Notes under the pieces: generated by a model
The model's input: the letters and a program-made list of their open reading frames with translations, nothing else
Database searches by the model: none
What the model was told of the DNA's origin: nothing
Part shown: one piece after another, positions 35,208 through 44,741 of the stretch
How the letters are laid out: each line of letters begins with the position of its first letter
Numbering within the stretch: position 1 is the first letter of the stretch
NCBI GenBank assembly: GCA_040384325.1
Contig: JAZKJL010000005.1
Span: forward strand, 806,001-870,000
Reading direction: 5' to 3'
Length of the DNA: 64,000 nt
Source: JACMLX01 sp040384325
GTDB lineage: Bacteria; Gemmatimonadota; Gemmatimonadetes; Gemmatimonadales; Gemmatimonadaceae
Translations under genes and position numbers: made by a program

Positions 35208-36209
35208 ATGAACGTGCCCCTCATGACCGTCATCCTGCCCACGTACAACCGCGTGGACCGGTTGCGCCGCGTGATTGCGGCGCTCGAGCAGCAGGCGTTT
35301 CCAGTGACGGCGTTCGATGTCGTCGTCGTCTCGGATGGCTCCAGCGATGGCACGGCCGCCTACATGGCCACCCTGCAGTCACCACTCGCGCTGCAGTTCG
35401 TGGAGCAGTCCAACCAGGGGGCGGCTGCGGCCCGCAACACCGGCCTGCAGCACGCCACCGGCACCATCGTGCTGTTCCTCGATGACGACGTGGTGCCGTC
35501 GCCGACACTGCTCCGCGAACACGTCGACGCGCATCAGCAGGACGATCTGGTGGTGCTCGGCCCGATGTTGTCACCGCCCGGCTTCCGCATGCAGCCGTGG
35601 GTGGCGTGGGAGCAGCGGATGCTGGTGAAGCAGTACGACGACATGCAGCAGGGACGCTGGACCCCCACGGCGCGCCAGTTCTACACCGGCAATTCGTCGG
35701 TGCAGCGGCGATGGCTGCTGGAGGCGGGCGGCTTCGATGCGGGTTTCCGGCGAGCCGAGGATGTGGAATTGGGCTACCGGCTCGCGGCGCGCGGTTTGCG
35801 CTTCGTCTTCAACGCCAACGCGATCGGCTGGCACTTCGCCGAACGCAGCTTCACCGCCTGGCTCGACACGCCGTACCAGTACGGGCGGAACGATGTGATC
35901 TTCACGCGCGACAAGGCGCAACACTGGCTCCTGCCGACGCTGCGCGTGGAGTTCAGCGCGCGACACGCGTTGATCCAGCTTCTGGTACGCGCCTGCCTCG
36001 ATCGACCGATCATCGCCGCGCCCGTCGTACTGCTGCTGCGACAGGCAGCACACGTCGCGCCGTTGTCATCGCTGGCGTACAGCAGCCTGTTCAACCTGCG
36101 ACACTATCAGGGCATCGCCGACGAACTGGGCGGGCGCGACGCGTTCTTCGCACTCGGCGCTGACACTACGGCACCCCGCGTACCGGCCACCGACGAGCGG
36201 CGCACATGA
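35208..36209 (+). CDS. Glycosyltransferase family 2
   Basis: This 333-residue GT-A enzyme has 'MTVILPTYNRVDRL' at the start, 'VVVVSDGSSDGTA' near 40, 'NQGAAAARNTGL' near 70 and the acidic 'LFLDDDVVPSP' near 90. 'GGFDAGFRRAEDVELGYRLAARG' (ED motif) is near 175. This set is canonical for GT2. The ATG at 35208 is 13 nt after the acetyltransferase stop; an ATG at 35223 is also possible. The stop overlaps the next GT4 start (ATGA), so it is part of a four-gene glycosyltransferase operon. Confidence 0.88.
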   Translation: MNVPLMTVILPTYNRVDRLRRVIAALEQQAFPVTAFDVVVVSDGSSDGTAAYMATLQSPLALQFVEQSNQGAAAARNTGLQHATGTIVLFLDDDVVPSPTLLREHVDAHQQDDLVVLGPMLSPPGFRMQPWVAWEQRMLVKQYDDMQQGRWTPTARQFYTGNSSVQRRWLLEAGGFDAGFRRAEDVELGYRLAARGLRFVFNANAIGWHFAERSFTAWLDTPYQYGRNDVIFTRDKAQHWLLPTLRVEFSARHALIQLLVRACLDRPIIAAPVVLLLRQAAHVAPLSSLAYSSLFNLRHYQGIADELGGRDAFFALGADTTAPRVPATDERRT

Positions 36210-37348
36210 CGGCGGGCGCTCGCCAGGCTGCGTCACCCACGGCTGCCCCGGTGACGGAACGTGCGCTGCGCGTGCTGTTCGTCATGGAGCAGCATCTCGG
36301 CCATCGCACCTACTGCGACAATCTGCGCGCGTCCATAGGCAACGATCCGGCGATCGATGCCAGCTGGATCGATGTCGCGTACGCACCGATGACGGGTGTG
36401 CTGGAACGCCTGCCCATGCCCGGTGCACTGCGTGGAAGGCTGCGTGGCCGCGCCGAGGTGCGGCAGGCGCTGGCGTCGATCCCGCACGACGTGGCGTTCT
36501 TCAACACGCACGTCCCGGCGCTGATGGGTGGTGTGATGACTCGGCGGACGCCCTACGTCATCAGCACCGACATCACACCCTGCCAGTACGACGCGATGGG
36601 CGTGCACTACGGTCGCGGGTCAAAGCTGGGTGGTCCGGTGGCGTGGCTCAGGCATCGCCAGCACGCCGAGACGTTGCGTGGCGCCGCGGCGGTGTTGCCT
36701 TGGTCGTCGTGGGTCGCCAAGTCGATGGTTGCGGACTACGGCGTGCGCCGTGAGCAGGTGCATGTGGTGCCGCCGGGTGTGGACCTGGCGATCTGGCGCC
36801 CGGCGGAACGCGTGCGCGACGCGCATTCGCCGGTGAAGCTGCTGTTCGTGGGCGGCGACTTCGAGCGCAAGGGCGGGCCGCTGCTGCTGGACGCATTTCG
36901 CACGCTGCCGGCTGGTTCGGCGGAGCTGCACCTCGTGACGCGGTCGGCCGTCACGCCGTCGGCCGGTGTGTTCGTGCATCACGGCATGACGCCGAACCAA
37001 CCCGAGCTGATCGACCTGTTTCGCGACTGTGACGTCTTCGTGCTGCCGACGGTGGCCGAGGCGTTCGGGATCGTCGCCGTGGAAGCGAGTGCGTGCGGAA
37101 TGCCGGTGGTCGGCACGGCGGTTGGCGGCCTCACCGACGTCATCGTCGACGGGGAGACGGGCTTCCTGATGCCGTCGGGTGATGGCGAGGTGCTCGCGGC
37201 GCGCCTGCAGCAGCTGGTGGCCGATGCGACGCTGCGCGCACGCCTGGGTGCTGCGACGCGGGCACGTGCCCTATCACACTTCGATGGTGGGCAGACGGCG
37301 CAGCGTGTGGTGACGCAGCTGCGTCGCGCGGTCGGGATCGTCGCGTGA
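36206..37348 (+). CDS. Glycosyltransferase family 4 (first of a tandem pair)
   Basis: This 380-residue GT-B protein opens 'RVLFVMEQHLGHRTYCDNL' near residue 22. It has 'VVPPGVDLAIWRP' near 190, 'LLFVGGDFERKGGPLLLDAF' near 212 and 'VFVLPTVAEAFGIVAVEASACGMPVVGTAVGGLTDVI' near 275, the E-x7-E donor-binding segment of GT4. Its N terminus closely parallels that of the next gene ('EQ.LGH.T...NL'), suggesting an old tandem duplication. It is coupled to its neighbours by 4-nt overlaps. Confidence 0.88.
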   Translation: MTAGARQAASPTAAPVTERALRVLFVMEQHLGHRTYCDNLRASIGNDPAIDASWIDVAYAPMTGVLERLPMPGALRGRLRGRAEVRQALASIPHDVAFFNTHVPALMGGVMTRRTPYVISTDITPCQYDAMGVHYGRGSKLGGPVAWLRHRQHAETLRGAAAVLPWSSWVAKSMVADYGVRREQVHVVPPGVDLAIWRPAERVRDAHSPVKLLFVGGDFERKGGPLLLDAFRTLPAGSAELHLVTRSAVTPSAGVFVHHGMTPNQPELIDLFRDCDVFVLPTVAEAFGIVAVEASACGMPVVGTAVGGLTDVIVDGETGFLMPSGDGEVLAARLQQLVADATLRARLGAATRARALSHFDGGQTAQRVVTQLRRAVGIVA

Positions 37349-38484
37349 CAAGTCCAGGCGCGACGTCAGTGCAACGGATCGGCTTCGTGATCGAACAGGC
37401 GCTGGGCCACGTGACGCACACGCGCAACCTGCAGGCGGCGGTGCCGGCGGATCGCGCAGTGGAGGCGCACTGGGCGCTGATTCCGTTTCCGGCGTCAGGG
37501 ATCGGTGCTTCGATGCCGCTGTACGCCAGCAACTGGACGGTGCGGGCCGGCCTGCGGTCCCGACGCGCACTGCGCACGCTGGCTCGGCAGACGCCTCTCG
37601 ACGCGCTGTTCTTTCATACGCAGGTGACGGCGGTGCTGGCGTCCAACTGGGTGCGCCGCATTCCCAGCGTCGTGTCGCTGGATGCCACGCCACTGCAGTA
37701 CGACGCACTGGGCGCATCGTACGCGCACACGCCGGGGCCGCAGTGGCTGGAGCGCATCAAGTGGCGGCTCAATCGCGACTGCTATCGCGATGCGCGCCAC
37801 CTCGTCACCTGGAGTGCGTGGGCGCGACAGGGGCTAATCAACGCGTATGAAGTGCCCGCCGAGAAGGTGACGGTGATCCCGCCGGGGGTGATCATCACTG
37901 ACTGGCGCACACCGGAACCGCGGCAAGCGCGTGAGGGCGAGGTGCGGATCCTGTTCGTCGGTGGCAACCTGGCGCGGAAGGGCGGACTGGTGTTGCTGGA
38001 GGCATGGCGCCGGCTGAACGCGGCGCGCGATGCCGGCGCCCCGATGGTCGAATTGCACCTGGTGACGAAGGACGCCGTGCCCGCGGAGCCGGGTTTGGTG
38101 GTGCACCACGACATGCAGCCCAACAGCGCGGCGCTGCGGCAGCTGTATCGAGACAGCGACATCTTCTGCCTGCCGACGTACGGCGATTGCCTGCCGATGG
38201 TGCTGAGTGAGGCTGGCGCGGCCGGGTTGCCGGCCGTCAGCACGCGAGTCGCTGCCATCGGTGAAATCACGCACGACGGTGAGACAGGCTTCCTCGTGGA
38301 ACCGGGCGATGCGCTGTCACTGACGGCGGCCTTGCAGCGGCTGGTGGATGATCCGGAGCTGCGGTTGCGGATGGGCGCGCGCGCGGTGGAGCTGGTGGCG
38401 CGCGACTTCGATGCGGCGCTAAACGCGCAGCGGCTGCTGGACGTGCTCAAGCGTGTGGCGTCGGCCGCCACGACCCGCGCGTGA
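37345..38484 (+). CDS. Glycosyltransferase family 4 (second of a tandem pair)
   Basis: This 379-residue protein starts at a GTG that overlaps the previous stop (GTGA). It has 'RIGFVIEQALGHVTHTRNLQ' at the start, 'VIPPGVIITDWRTPE' near 180, 'ILFVGGNLARKGGLVLLEAW' near 205 and 'IFCLPTYGDCLPMVLSEAGAAGLPAVSTRVAAIGEI' near 275. The usual first Glu of the E-x7-E site is replaced by the 'GDCLPMVLSE' pattern, common in this subgroup. It likely adds a sugar to the same lipid-linked oligosaccharide as its paralogue. Confidence 0.87.
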   Translation: MTSPGATSVQRIGFVIEQALGHVTHTRNLQAAVPADRAVEAHWALIPFPASGIGASMPLYASNWTVRAGLRSRRALRTLARQTPLDALFFHTQVTAVLASNWVRRIPSVVSLDATPLQYDALGASYAHTPGPQWLERIKWRLNRDCYRDARHLVTWSAWARQGLINAYEVPAEKVTVIPPGVIITDWRTPEPRQAREGEVRILFVGGNLARKGGLVLLEAWRRLNAARDAGAPMVELHLVTKDAVPAEPGLVVHHDMQPNSAALRQLYRDSDIFCLPTYGDCLPMVLSEAGAAGLPAVSTRVAAIGEITHDGETGFLVEPGDALSLTAALQRLVDDPELRLRMGARAVELVARDFDAALNAQRLLDVLKRVASAATTRA

Positions 38485-39599
38485 GCCAGGACGTGGCGCC
38501 GACCGTCCTGCTGACGGTGTCAGGTTCGGTGTCGGACGATTTGCAGGGGCAGGTGGCGAGCGGACAGCGGCCACGCGCCGACTACGTGGAAATGGCGCGG
38601 GGCTTCGGCGCCGACCTGCTCGACTACCGTGCTGCCGCGCGCGAGGGGGGCGTGATCGGTCGCCTGCTGCGGCGTGTCGGCGGTGACAACGCGCTGCTGG
38701 CATGGGCCTGCTGGCGTCGGCGCGCCGCGTATCGGCTGATCGTGACCGACGGTGAGCAGATCGGCATCCCGCTCGCGTTGCTGCTCAAGCTCCTCGGCCG
38801 TGGAGCGCGCGACACTCGGCACGCGATGATCGTCCACACGCTGTCGGTGCCGAAGAAGCAGTGGTTCTTCGATCGGCTCGGCCTGCAGTCGCACGTGGAC
38901 CGGTTTCTCGTCTACGCCAGCTGGCAGCAGCGCTTCATCACCCAACGGTGGCGGGTCGCACCGGCGTCGGTGGTGCTGACGCCGTTCATGGTCGATGATC
39001 GGTTCTTCCGGGGAGACGCGGTGACACCGGTGCCACGATCGCCGGCAATGATCTGTGCGGTGGGGCTGGAGCGCCGAGATTACCCCACGCTGATGGACGC
39101 GGTGCGTGGACTGCCGGTGCAGGTGGTGATCGCGGCGGCGAGTCCGTGGAGCAAGCAGGCTGACGGCACCGCCGATCGGTCGCTGCCCGACAACGTGCGG
39201 GTGGCGAAGTTCACGCAGTTCGAGCTGCGCCAGCTGTACGCCGATGCGGCGTTGGTGGTGATGCCGCTGTTCGATGTCACGTTCCAGGCCGGCGTGACCG
39301 CGATCCTCGAGGCGATGGCCATGGAGCGCGCGGTGATCTGTTCGCGCACGCAGGGGCAGACGGATGTGATCGTGGACGGCGAGACCGGTGTGTACGTGCC
39401 GCCCGGTGATGCACCGGCACTGCGGGCGGCGATCGTGCGGCTGCTGGCCGACACCGACGAAGCGGCACGGTTGGGTCGTGCGGGACGACACCTCGTGGAG
39501 CAGCGGCTGAACCTCGATGTTTACGTCCAGCGACTCACCGTGGTGGTGCAGCAACTCGCCGCCGAGACGCGCCCCGTTGCCGCACAGTCGCATGTGTAG
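38481..39599 (+). CDS. Glycosyltransferase family 4-like
   Basis: This 372-residue protein starts at a GTG overlapping the previous TGA. The N-terminal half is weakly conserved; the C-terminal half has 'AALVVMPLFDVTFQAGVTAILEAMAMERAVICSRTQGQTDVIVDGETG' near residues 255-300, the donor-site region of GT4 enzymes, with the first Glu of E-x7-E replaced by 'FQAGVTAILE'. It is the last of the coupled glycosyltransferase run and is followed by a 48-nt gap before the lipoprotein gene. Confidence 0.8.
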   Translation: MSQDVAPTVLLTVSGSVSDDLQGQVASGQRPRADYVEMARGFGADLLDYRAAAREGGVIGRLLRRVGGDNALLAWACWRRRAAYRLIVTDGEQIGIPLALLLKLLGRGARDTRHAMIVHTLSVPKKQWFFDRLGLQSHVDRFLVYASWQQRFITQRWRVAPASVVLTPFMVDDRFFRGDAVTPVPRSPAMICAVGLERRDYPTLMDAVRGLPVQVVIAAASPWSKQADGTADRSLPDNVRVAKFTQFELRQLYADAALVVMPLFDVTFQAGVTAILEAMAMERAVICSRTQGQTDVIVDGETGVYVPPGDAPALRAAIVRLLADTDEAARLGRAGRHLVEQRLNLDVYVQRLTVVVQQLAAETRPVAAQSHV

Positions 39600-39647
39600 C
39601 GGCGGAGTGCGACGGCATCCACGCACCGCCACGGCAGCGGGGCATCC

Positions 39648-41246
39648 GTGATGCGCCGCCACACGTCGGTGTTGATGGCACTGCTGGCGGTATACCACAT
39701 GGCTGGCTGCACGGCACTCGACAAGTCGCCGGACGCAGACGCGGCGCGCGAGTCACCAACCGCGGCCCGATCGGTGATCACGGTCGGCGCCACCGACGTG
39801 GGGCGCCCGCTCGACCCGCGCCTGTTCGGCACCAACGTGCCGGCGTGGGTCAACCCGACCAATCTCGCCAACGATACGGTGCGTGCGCTGACGCGCGCCC
39901 TCGGACCGACCGTGCTGCGTTTCCCCGGCGGCAGCTGGAGCAATGCCTACGACTGGCTGGCCTGCGAGATGGGTGACGGCGCTCGCTGTCACTGGACATG
40001 GGCCGCGCGACCGACGGACATGCTGAACTTCGCACGGGCCACCGGCAATGCGGCCATCTGGACGGTGTCGGTGAATGGCACCGCGAAGGAAGCGGCAGCG
40101 GCGGTGGCGTTCTTCAATGGCCGCGTCGGCGACACGACGCGGATCGGCGTGGACGTCAGGGGGCGCGACTGGAAGCGCGTGGGCGACTGGGCTGCGCTGC
40201 GCGCACAGCACGGCAATCCCGAGCCGTTGCCGATCACGACGTGGGAAGTGGGCAATGAGGTCTATGGCTCGAAACCCACCACCAGTGGCTCGTCGTGCGC
40301 CAGCTGGGGATGGGAGGACACCTGGACCTGCGACGCTGCGGAATACATGAACGGCACGGGGGCGGGTGCGGCGCGTCACGAGGGCTACCTCGAGTTCCGC
40401 GCGGCGATGCGCGGAGTGGACTCGACGATCCAGGTCGGCGCCGTTGGCGTGGCGGAACCGAACGGCTGGAGCGACTGGGGCAACACGGTCATCCGGCTCG
40501 GCGGACGCCATCTCGACTTCTACGTGGTGCACCAGTACGCGTTCGACGCCAAGCCGCAGCGGATCACCGACGTCTTGCCGCGCGCATTTCGCATGTGGGA
40601 TGCACCGATCGCGGCCACCAACGCGGCCTTCGACCGGCTGGCCGGCGGTCGCCGCGCACCGATCGCGGTCACGGAATACAACCTTGCGGCGTTCCAGGAT
40701 CTGGACGACGACCAGCTCATGACGCGCGCTGTCAACGCATTGCTGGTGGCCGACGTGCTCGGCCGGATGGCGATCAACGGCGTGACGATGGCCAACCAGT
40801 GGAATCTCGCCAACGGCAAGGCGTCGAACGGCACCGACTACGGACTGATCGACACGCAGGCGAAGACACGAGCGCCACAGTATTTCGCCTTGCGGCTGTG
40901 GACCGGCTTCGGCAGCACGTTGCTGCCGGCCACGTCGTCGTTGGACGCCGCGATGGCGGTGAGCACGTATGCCGCCCGCGCGAACGACGGGTCGGTTCGG
41001 CTGATGGTGATCAACAAGACCGCACGCTCCATTGATGCGCGGTTGGTGCTGACCGGCGTGACTGCGCCGATGCGGGTGACGGAAGACGTGCTGTCGGCAG
41101 AGTCGTTGGAGGCGAAAGGCATGATGTTCAACCGGGTCCGCAATCCCGCAACCGACTTTTCCGATGCCGTGTCACGGTCGCTGGGAACGGCAGTCGGGCA
41201 TCTCGATCACACCTTCGTGCCGTTCTCGGTGACGGTGCTGAAGTTT
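39648..41246 (+). CDS. Alpha-L-arabinofuranosidase-like lipoprotein with replaced 3' end
   Basis: About 533 residues can be assigned. The start carries a lipoprotein signal, 'MALLAVYHMAGC'. The body is a clan GH-A (beta/alpha)8 hydrolase: 'LRFPGGSWSNAYDW' near 85, the acid/base region 'TTWEVGNEVYG' near 202 and the candidate nucleophile 'IAVTEYNLAAF' near 342. A C-terminal beta-sandwich ends 'FVPFSVTVLKF'. GH51/GH39-type enzymes of this layout cleave alpha-arabinofuranosides; substrate is inferred. The last recognisable residues are normal family terminus sequence. The frame does not stop there: it continues to 42467 out of register through a histidine kinase fragment and a peptidase gene, so the native stop codon has been lost at a junction near 41244. 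Confidence 0.7.
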
Positions 41247-41997
41247 GTCCAACCTCGCCGTCAATGCGCGCGACGCGATGCCGACGGGCGGCCACCTGTC
41301 CATCACCACCTCGCACGAAGTCGTGGAGCGCGCACGCGGCCTGCTGCGGCCGGGCCAGCACGTGGTGCTCGAGGTGCGCGACGCCGGCACGGGCATGAAC
41401 ACCAGCGTGCTGGCGCAGATCTTCGAGCCGTTCTTCACCACCAAGCAGGCGGGCCAGGGCACCGGGCTGGGACTGGCCACGGTGCGGTCGATCGTCGAGC
41501 AGGCGGGTGGCGACGTGCAGGTGGAGAGTGTCGTGGGGCAGGGCACGATGTTCCGCATCTACCTGCCGCGCATCGTGTCGCCATCCGACGATCATGCCTC
41601 GCGCCTGCCGGCGCCGAACATGCCGCGCGGCACCGAGACGATCCTGCTGGTGGAAGACGATGCCGCCGTGCGTGCCCTCGGCCAGCGCGTGCTGGAGCAG
41701 TGCGGCTACACGGTGCTGTCGGCGTCCGACGGTCACGTGGCCCTGGAGTTCGCGCGCGACTACCCGCACCGCATCGACCTATTGGTCTCCGACGTGGTGA
41801 TGCCGCACCTCGGCGGCCGCAAGCTGGCCGAGGCGATCGCGACGATCCGGCCGGAGACGAAGGTGATGTTCGTGTCGGGGTACACCGACGACGAGGTGCT
41901 GCTGCACGGCGTGGTGCACTCGGAAGTGACGATGCTCCAGAAGCCGTACTCGCTGGCGACGCTGGCGCAGACGATCCGGCGGGTGATCGAGGGCTGA
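41245..41997 (+). pseudogene. 3' half of a hybrid histidine kinase (HATPase plus receiver), 5' part missing
   Basis: This ~250-residue frame opens within the ATPase N box ('LSNLAVNARDAMPTGGHLSI') immediately after an in-frame TGA at 41239-41241. It continues with the G1 box 'VRDAGTGMN', the F box 'FEPFFTTK' and the G2 box 'GTGLGLATV'. A receiver domain follows with 'LLVEDDAAVRAL', the phospho-acceptor 'LLVSDVVMP' and 'LQKPYS'. Sensor, HisKA and first ATPase strand are absent. It cannot be a functional kinase as it stands. Either a deletion fused two loci, or two contigs were joined here. Confidence 0.8.
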
Positions 41998-42075
41998 CGG
42001 CCTTTGCGCGACGCGTGTCGGGGAGCGAAGATCAAGCCTTCGTTCCCCCTCGCCGTGCTCCCGCCACACCGCCCC

Positions 42076-43095
42076 ATGCGCCTCACCCGTGCCGCCGTCG
42101 CGGCCTGCCTCTTCGCCCTCGCACCGTCGTTCCTCACGGCGCAACCGCTGCCCACCTCGGGCCCAGCGGCAAGCGACCGGCCACGCAACTACGATCGCCA
42201 GCTCGAGATCCTCGAGAAGAAGGTGGACGACCTGGAATGGCGGGCCCGCACCGCCGACATCGCGGTGATGGACAAGTGGTGGATCACGTCTCCGAAACCG
42301 GTGCGCACCAACAACCCGACGGGCCAAGGGGCGGGCAATCCGCTGAAGTTCCCGGTCTACAGCTTCGTGCCGAAGTCGGTCGGTGCACGCAAGGCGCCGC
42401 TGCTGATCCTGGTGCACGGCTACGTGCACGGCAGCTTCGATCGCTTCTACACGCACATCCTGCGTGAGCTGCTGGAGCAGGGCTACGTGGTCGTGGCGCC
42501 GGAGTACCGCGGCAGCACGGGCTACGGCGGCGAGCTGTACTCGGCCATCGACTACGGCGGCGCGGAGATCGACGACGTGAAGGCGGCGCGCGACTGGGCG
42601 GTGGAGAACCTGCCCAACGTGGACGCGTCGCGCGTGGGCATCCTCGGTTGGAGCCACGGCGGCTACCTGACGCTCTTCAACGCCTTCAACTATCCCGACG
42701 CCTACAAGGTGGCCTACGCCGGCGTGCCGGTGAGTGACCTGGTGCAGCGCATGGGCTACAAGGGCCCGGGCTATCAGCAGACGTTCACGGAGTTCATCGG
42801 CAAGGACGCGGTGAACGACCCGGCCGAATACCGCCGCCGCTCGCCGGTGAACTCGGTGGACAAGCTGCGCATCCCGCTGCTGGTGCACACCAACACGATC
42901 GACGAGGACGTGAACGTGATGGAGGTGCAGCACCTGATCGAGGCGCTGCAGGCGGCGAAGAAGGACTTCCAGTACAAGATCTACGAAGCGGCCCCCGGCG
43001 GTCACGAGTTCAACCGCATCGACACCCGCCTGGCGCGCGAGTCACGCAAGGAGATCTGGGCGTTCCTGGCGCGCTACCTCCGGCCAGGAACCTGA
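42076..43095 (+). CDS. Secreted prolyl oligopeptidase-family (S9-like) serine hydrolase
   Basis: This 339-residue protein starts at ATG 42076 with a signal peptide (RLTRAAVAACLFALAPSFLTAQ). A short helical segment with 'QLEILEKKVDDLEWRARTAD' follows. The hydrolase domain has 'LVHGYVHGSFDRFYTHILRE' near 115, 'APEYRGSTGYGG' near 140, nucleophile Ser in 'GILGWSHGGYLTL' near 192, acid in 'NTIDEDVNVME' near 276 and His in 'PGGHEFNRI' near 310. The triad is complete. It lacks a beta-propeller, so it is a stand-alone S9/dipeptidyl-peptidase-like catalytic domain acting outside the cytoplasm. The downstream spacer is a large repeat element. Confidence 0.85.
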   Translation: MRLTRAAVAACLFALAPSFLTAQPLPTSGPAASDRPRNYDRQLEILEKKVDDLEWRARTADIAVMDKWWITSPKPVRTNNPTGQGAGNPLKFPVYSFVPKSVGARKAPLLILVHGYVHGSFDRFYTHILRELLEQGYVVVAPEYRGSTGYGGELYSAIDYGGAEIDDVKAARDWAVENLPNVDASRVGILGWSHGGYLTLFNAFNYPDAYKVAYAGVPVSDLVQRMGYKGPGYQQTFTEFIGKDAVNDPAEYRRRSPVNSVDKLRIPLLVHTNTIDEDVNVMEVQHLIEALQAAKKDFQYKIYEAAPGGHEFNRIDTRLARESRKEIWAFLARYLRPGT

Positions 43096-43110
43096 CCGCG
43101 CCGTAACTAC

Positions 43111-43377
43111 TTAACTGCAACTACTTAACTGCAACTGCTCAACTGCAACTGCTGAACTGCAACTGCTTGACGCAAAGGCGCAAAGACACGAAGGCGCAAA
43201 GCGTTCGAAGGCAATAGAGGCTGACGTTCCGCGGTGTGGAAGCATTGAGTAATTGTTTGTTGCACTTCTCGCAGTTGCTGTTCACAAAACCTACCAGCCT
43301 CCATCCGCGCCTCTTCGTTCCTAGCGCGCCAGACAGCGTTGCGTCCTTGCGTCTTTGCGCCTTTGCGTCAAGCAGTT
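43111..43377. repeat. Composite repeat element A: 14-bp tandem array plus ~42-bp inverted arms
   Basis: Four 14-bp units of the type TTAACTGCAACTGC run from 43111 to 43166. The left arm AACTGCTTGACGCAAAGGCG... (43161-43203) is matched by an inverted right arm at 43337-43377, with the first 27 bases identical. The ~130-bp centre is unique. The same arms and array recur on the other side of the M24 peptidase gene. No transposase frame is inside. Confidence 0.85.
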
Positions 43378-43405
43378 CAAAGACCTTCCACAAGCCAGAC
43401 CTCCC

Positions 43406-44734
43406 ATGACGCGCACGAAACTGACGATTGCACTACTGATCGCGCTGTCGACGACGACCGAGACAGCGCACGGCCAGCGGAACCCGCTGCCGGAGGCGAA
43501 GATCCGGTGGGATCGGATGTGCCAGATCCGGCGCGAGAAGTTCGATCACATCCTGCCCGAAGCGATGCGGGAGAATGGGATCGACATGTGGATCGTGGCA
43601 CAGAAGGAGGGGCACGATGATCCGCTCGCGCCGCTGCTCGGCGGCGGGTACACGGGGTCGGTGGGTTACTACGTCTTCACCGACAAGGGTGGCGATCGCA
43701 TCGAGCGGGCGGCGCTCGGCATCACGGACCATCACCGCGCGAACTGCGGCGCGTACGACATTCCGGACGGCGACACCGACCTGCTGAAGTTCGTGACCGC
43801 GCGCAACCCGAAGCGGATCGGCATCAACATGTCGGCTGAGATGGGGCTGGCCGACGGACTGACCAAGACCGTGCACGACCAGCTGGTGCGCACCCTCGGA
43901 CCGACCTTCGCGCCACGCCTGGTGGGCGCGGAGAAGATGGTGTCCGACTTCTCGTCACGGCGCACCGCGAGTGAGATCGTGGCCTTCGGCGAGGCCGGCG
44001 AGATGGGTCGGCAGATCGCCGAGCGTGCGCTGTCGAACGAGGTCATCACACCGGGGGTGACGACGCTGGCCGAGGTGGCGTGGTGGATCGAGCAGCAGCA
44101 GTACGAGCGGCACCTCGGCACCAGCTTCGGCGTGCCGAGTGTGTACATCACGGGCCCGAACGGCATCGAGGCGACCAGCAACGACCGCATCATCCAGCGC
44201 GGCGACCTGGTGATGCTGGACTTCGGCGTGGGTTACCTGACGATGTGGACGGACCAGAAGCGCATCGCCTACATCCTCAAGCCCGGCGAGACGGCGCTCC
44301 CCGCGAGTTACCAGAAGGCGTTCGACAACGCGGTGCGGGTGCGCGACGTGATCCACCGCACGGCGCGCCCGGGCAAGACGGCGCAGGTGATGATGGACCA
44401 GATCAACGCCGCCATCGTGAAGGCGGGCATCCTGCAGATGCAGGGTTTCAACAAGGTCCGCGCCGATGACTCGGTGGAGTTCATCATCGGTTGCCACAGC
44501 GTGGGCGACTGGGGCCACGGCATCGGCCCGTCGATGGCGTTCTTCAACCCGGGCCGCCTGACCTACGAGATGCGACCGTCGAACCTGTTCTCGATCGAAC
44601 TCTTCGCCTACACGCCGATCCCGGAGTGGGGTGGCAAGAAACTCCGCATCCCCCTCGAAGACGACGCCACCATCACCGCGCGCGGCGTGGAGTGGGTCTA
44701 TCCCGTGAACCCGCGCATCATCCTGGTGCGCTGA
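43406..44734 (+). CDS. Secreted M24 family metallopeptidase (Xaa-Pro aminopeptidase-like)
   Basis: This 442-residue protein starts at ATG 43406 with a signal peptide (TKLTIALLIALSTTTETAHGQ). Residues ~55-190 form the creatinase-type N domain. The pita-bread domain has metal-ligand motifs 'VMLDFGVGYLTMWTDQKR' (two Asp) near 270, 'GDWGHGIGP' (His) near 370 and 'FSIELFAYTP' (Glu) near 400. It should remove N-terminal residues before proline from peptides in the periplasm or outside the cell. It is framed on both sides by related inverted-repeat elements and lies alone between them. Confidence 0.85.
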   Translation: MTRTKLTIALLIALSTTTETAHGQRNPLPEAKIRWDRMCQIRREKFDHILPEAMRENGIDMWIVAQKEGHDDPLAPLLGGGYTGSVGYYVFTDKGGDRIERAALGITDHHRANCGAYDIPDGDTDLLKFVTARNPKRIGINMSAEMGLADGLTKTVHDQLVRTLGPTFAPRLVGAEKMVSDFSSRRTASEIVAFGEAGEMGRQIAERALSNEVITPGVTTLAEVAWWIEQQQYERHLGTSFGVPSVYITGPNGIEATSNDRIIQRGDLVMLDFGVGYLTMWTDQKRIAYILKPGETALPASYQKAFDNAVRVRDVIHRTARPGKTAQVMMDQINAAIVKAGILQMQGFNKVRADDSVEFIIGCHSVGDWGHGIGPSMAFFNPGRLTYEMRPSNLFSIELFAYTPIPEWGGKKLRIPLEDDATITARGVEWVYPVNPRIILVR

Positions 44735-44741
44735 ATCACCG

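Noticed and set aside
41247..42467. Continuation of the arabinofuranosidase frame as a 939-residue fusion protein
   Set aside because: Past ~41246 the translation is low-complexity and out of register with a clear histidine kinase/receiver and S9 peptidase; not a real domain.
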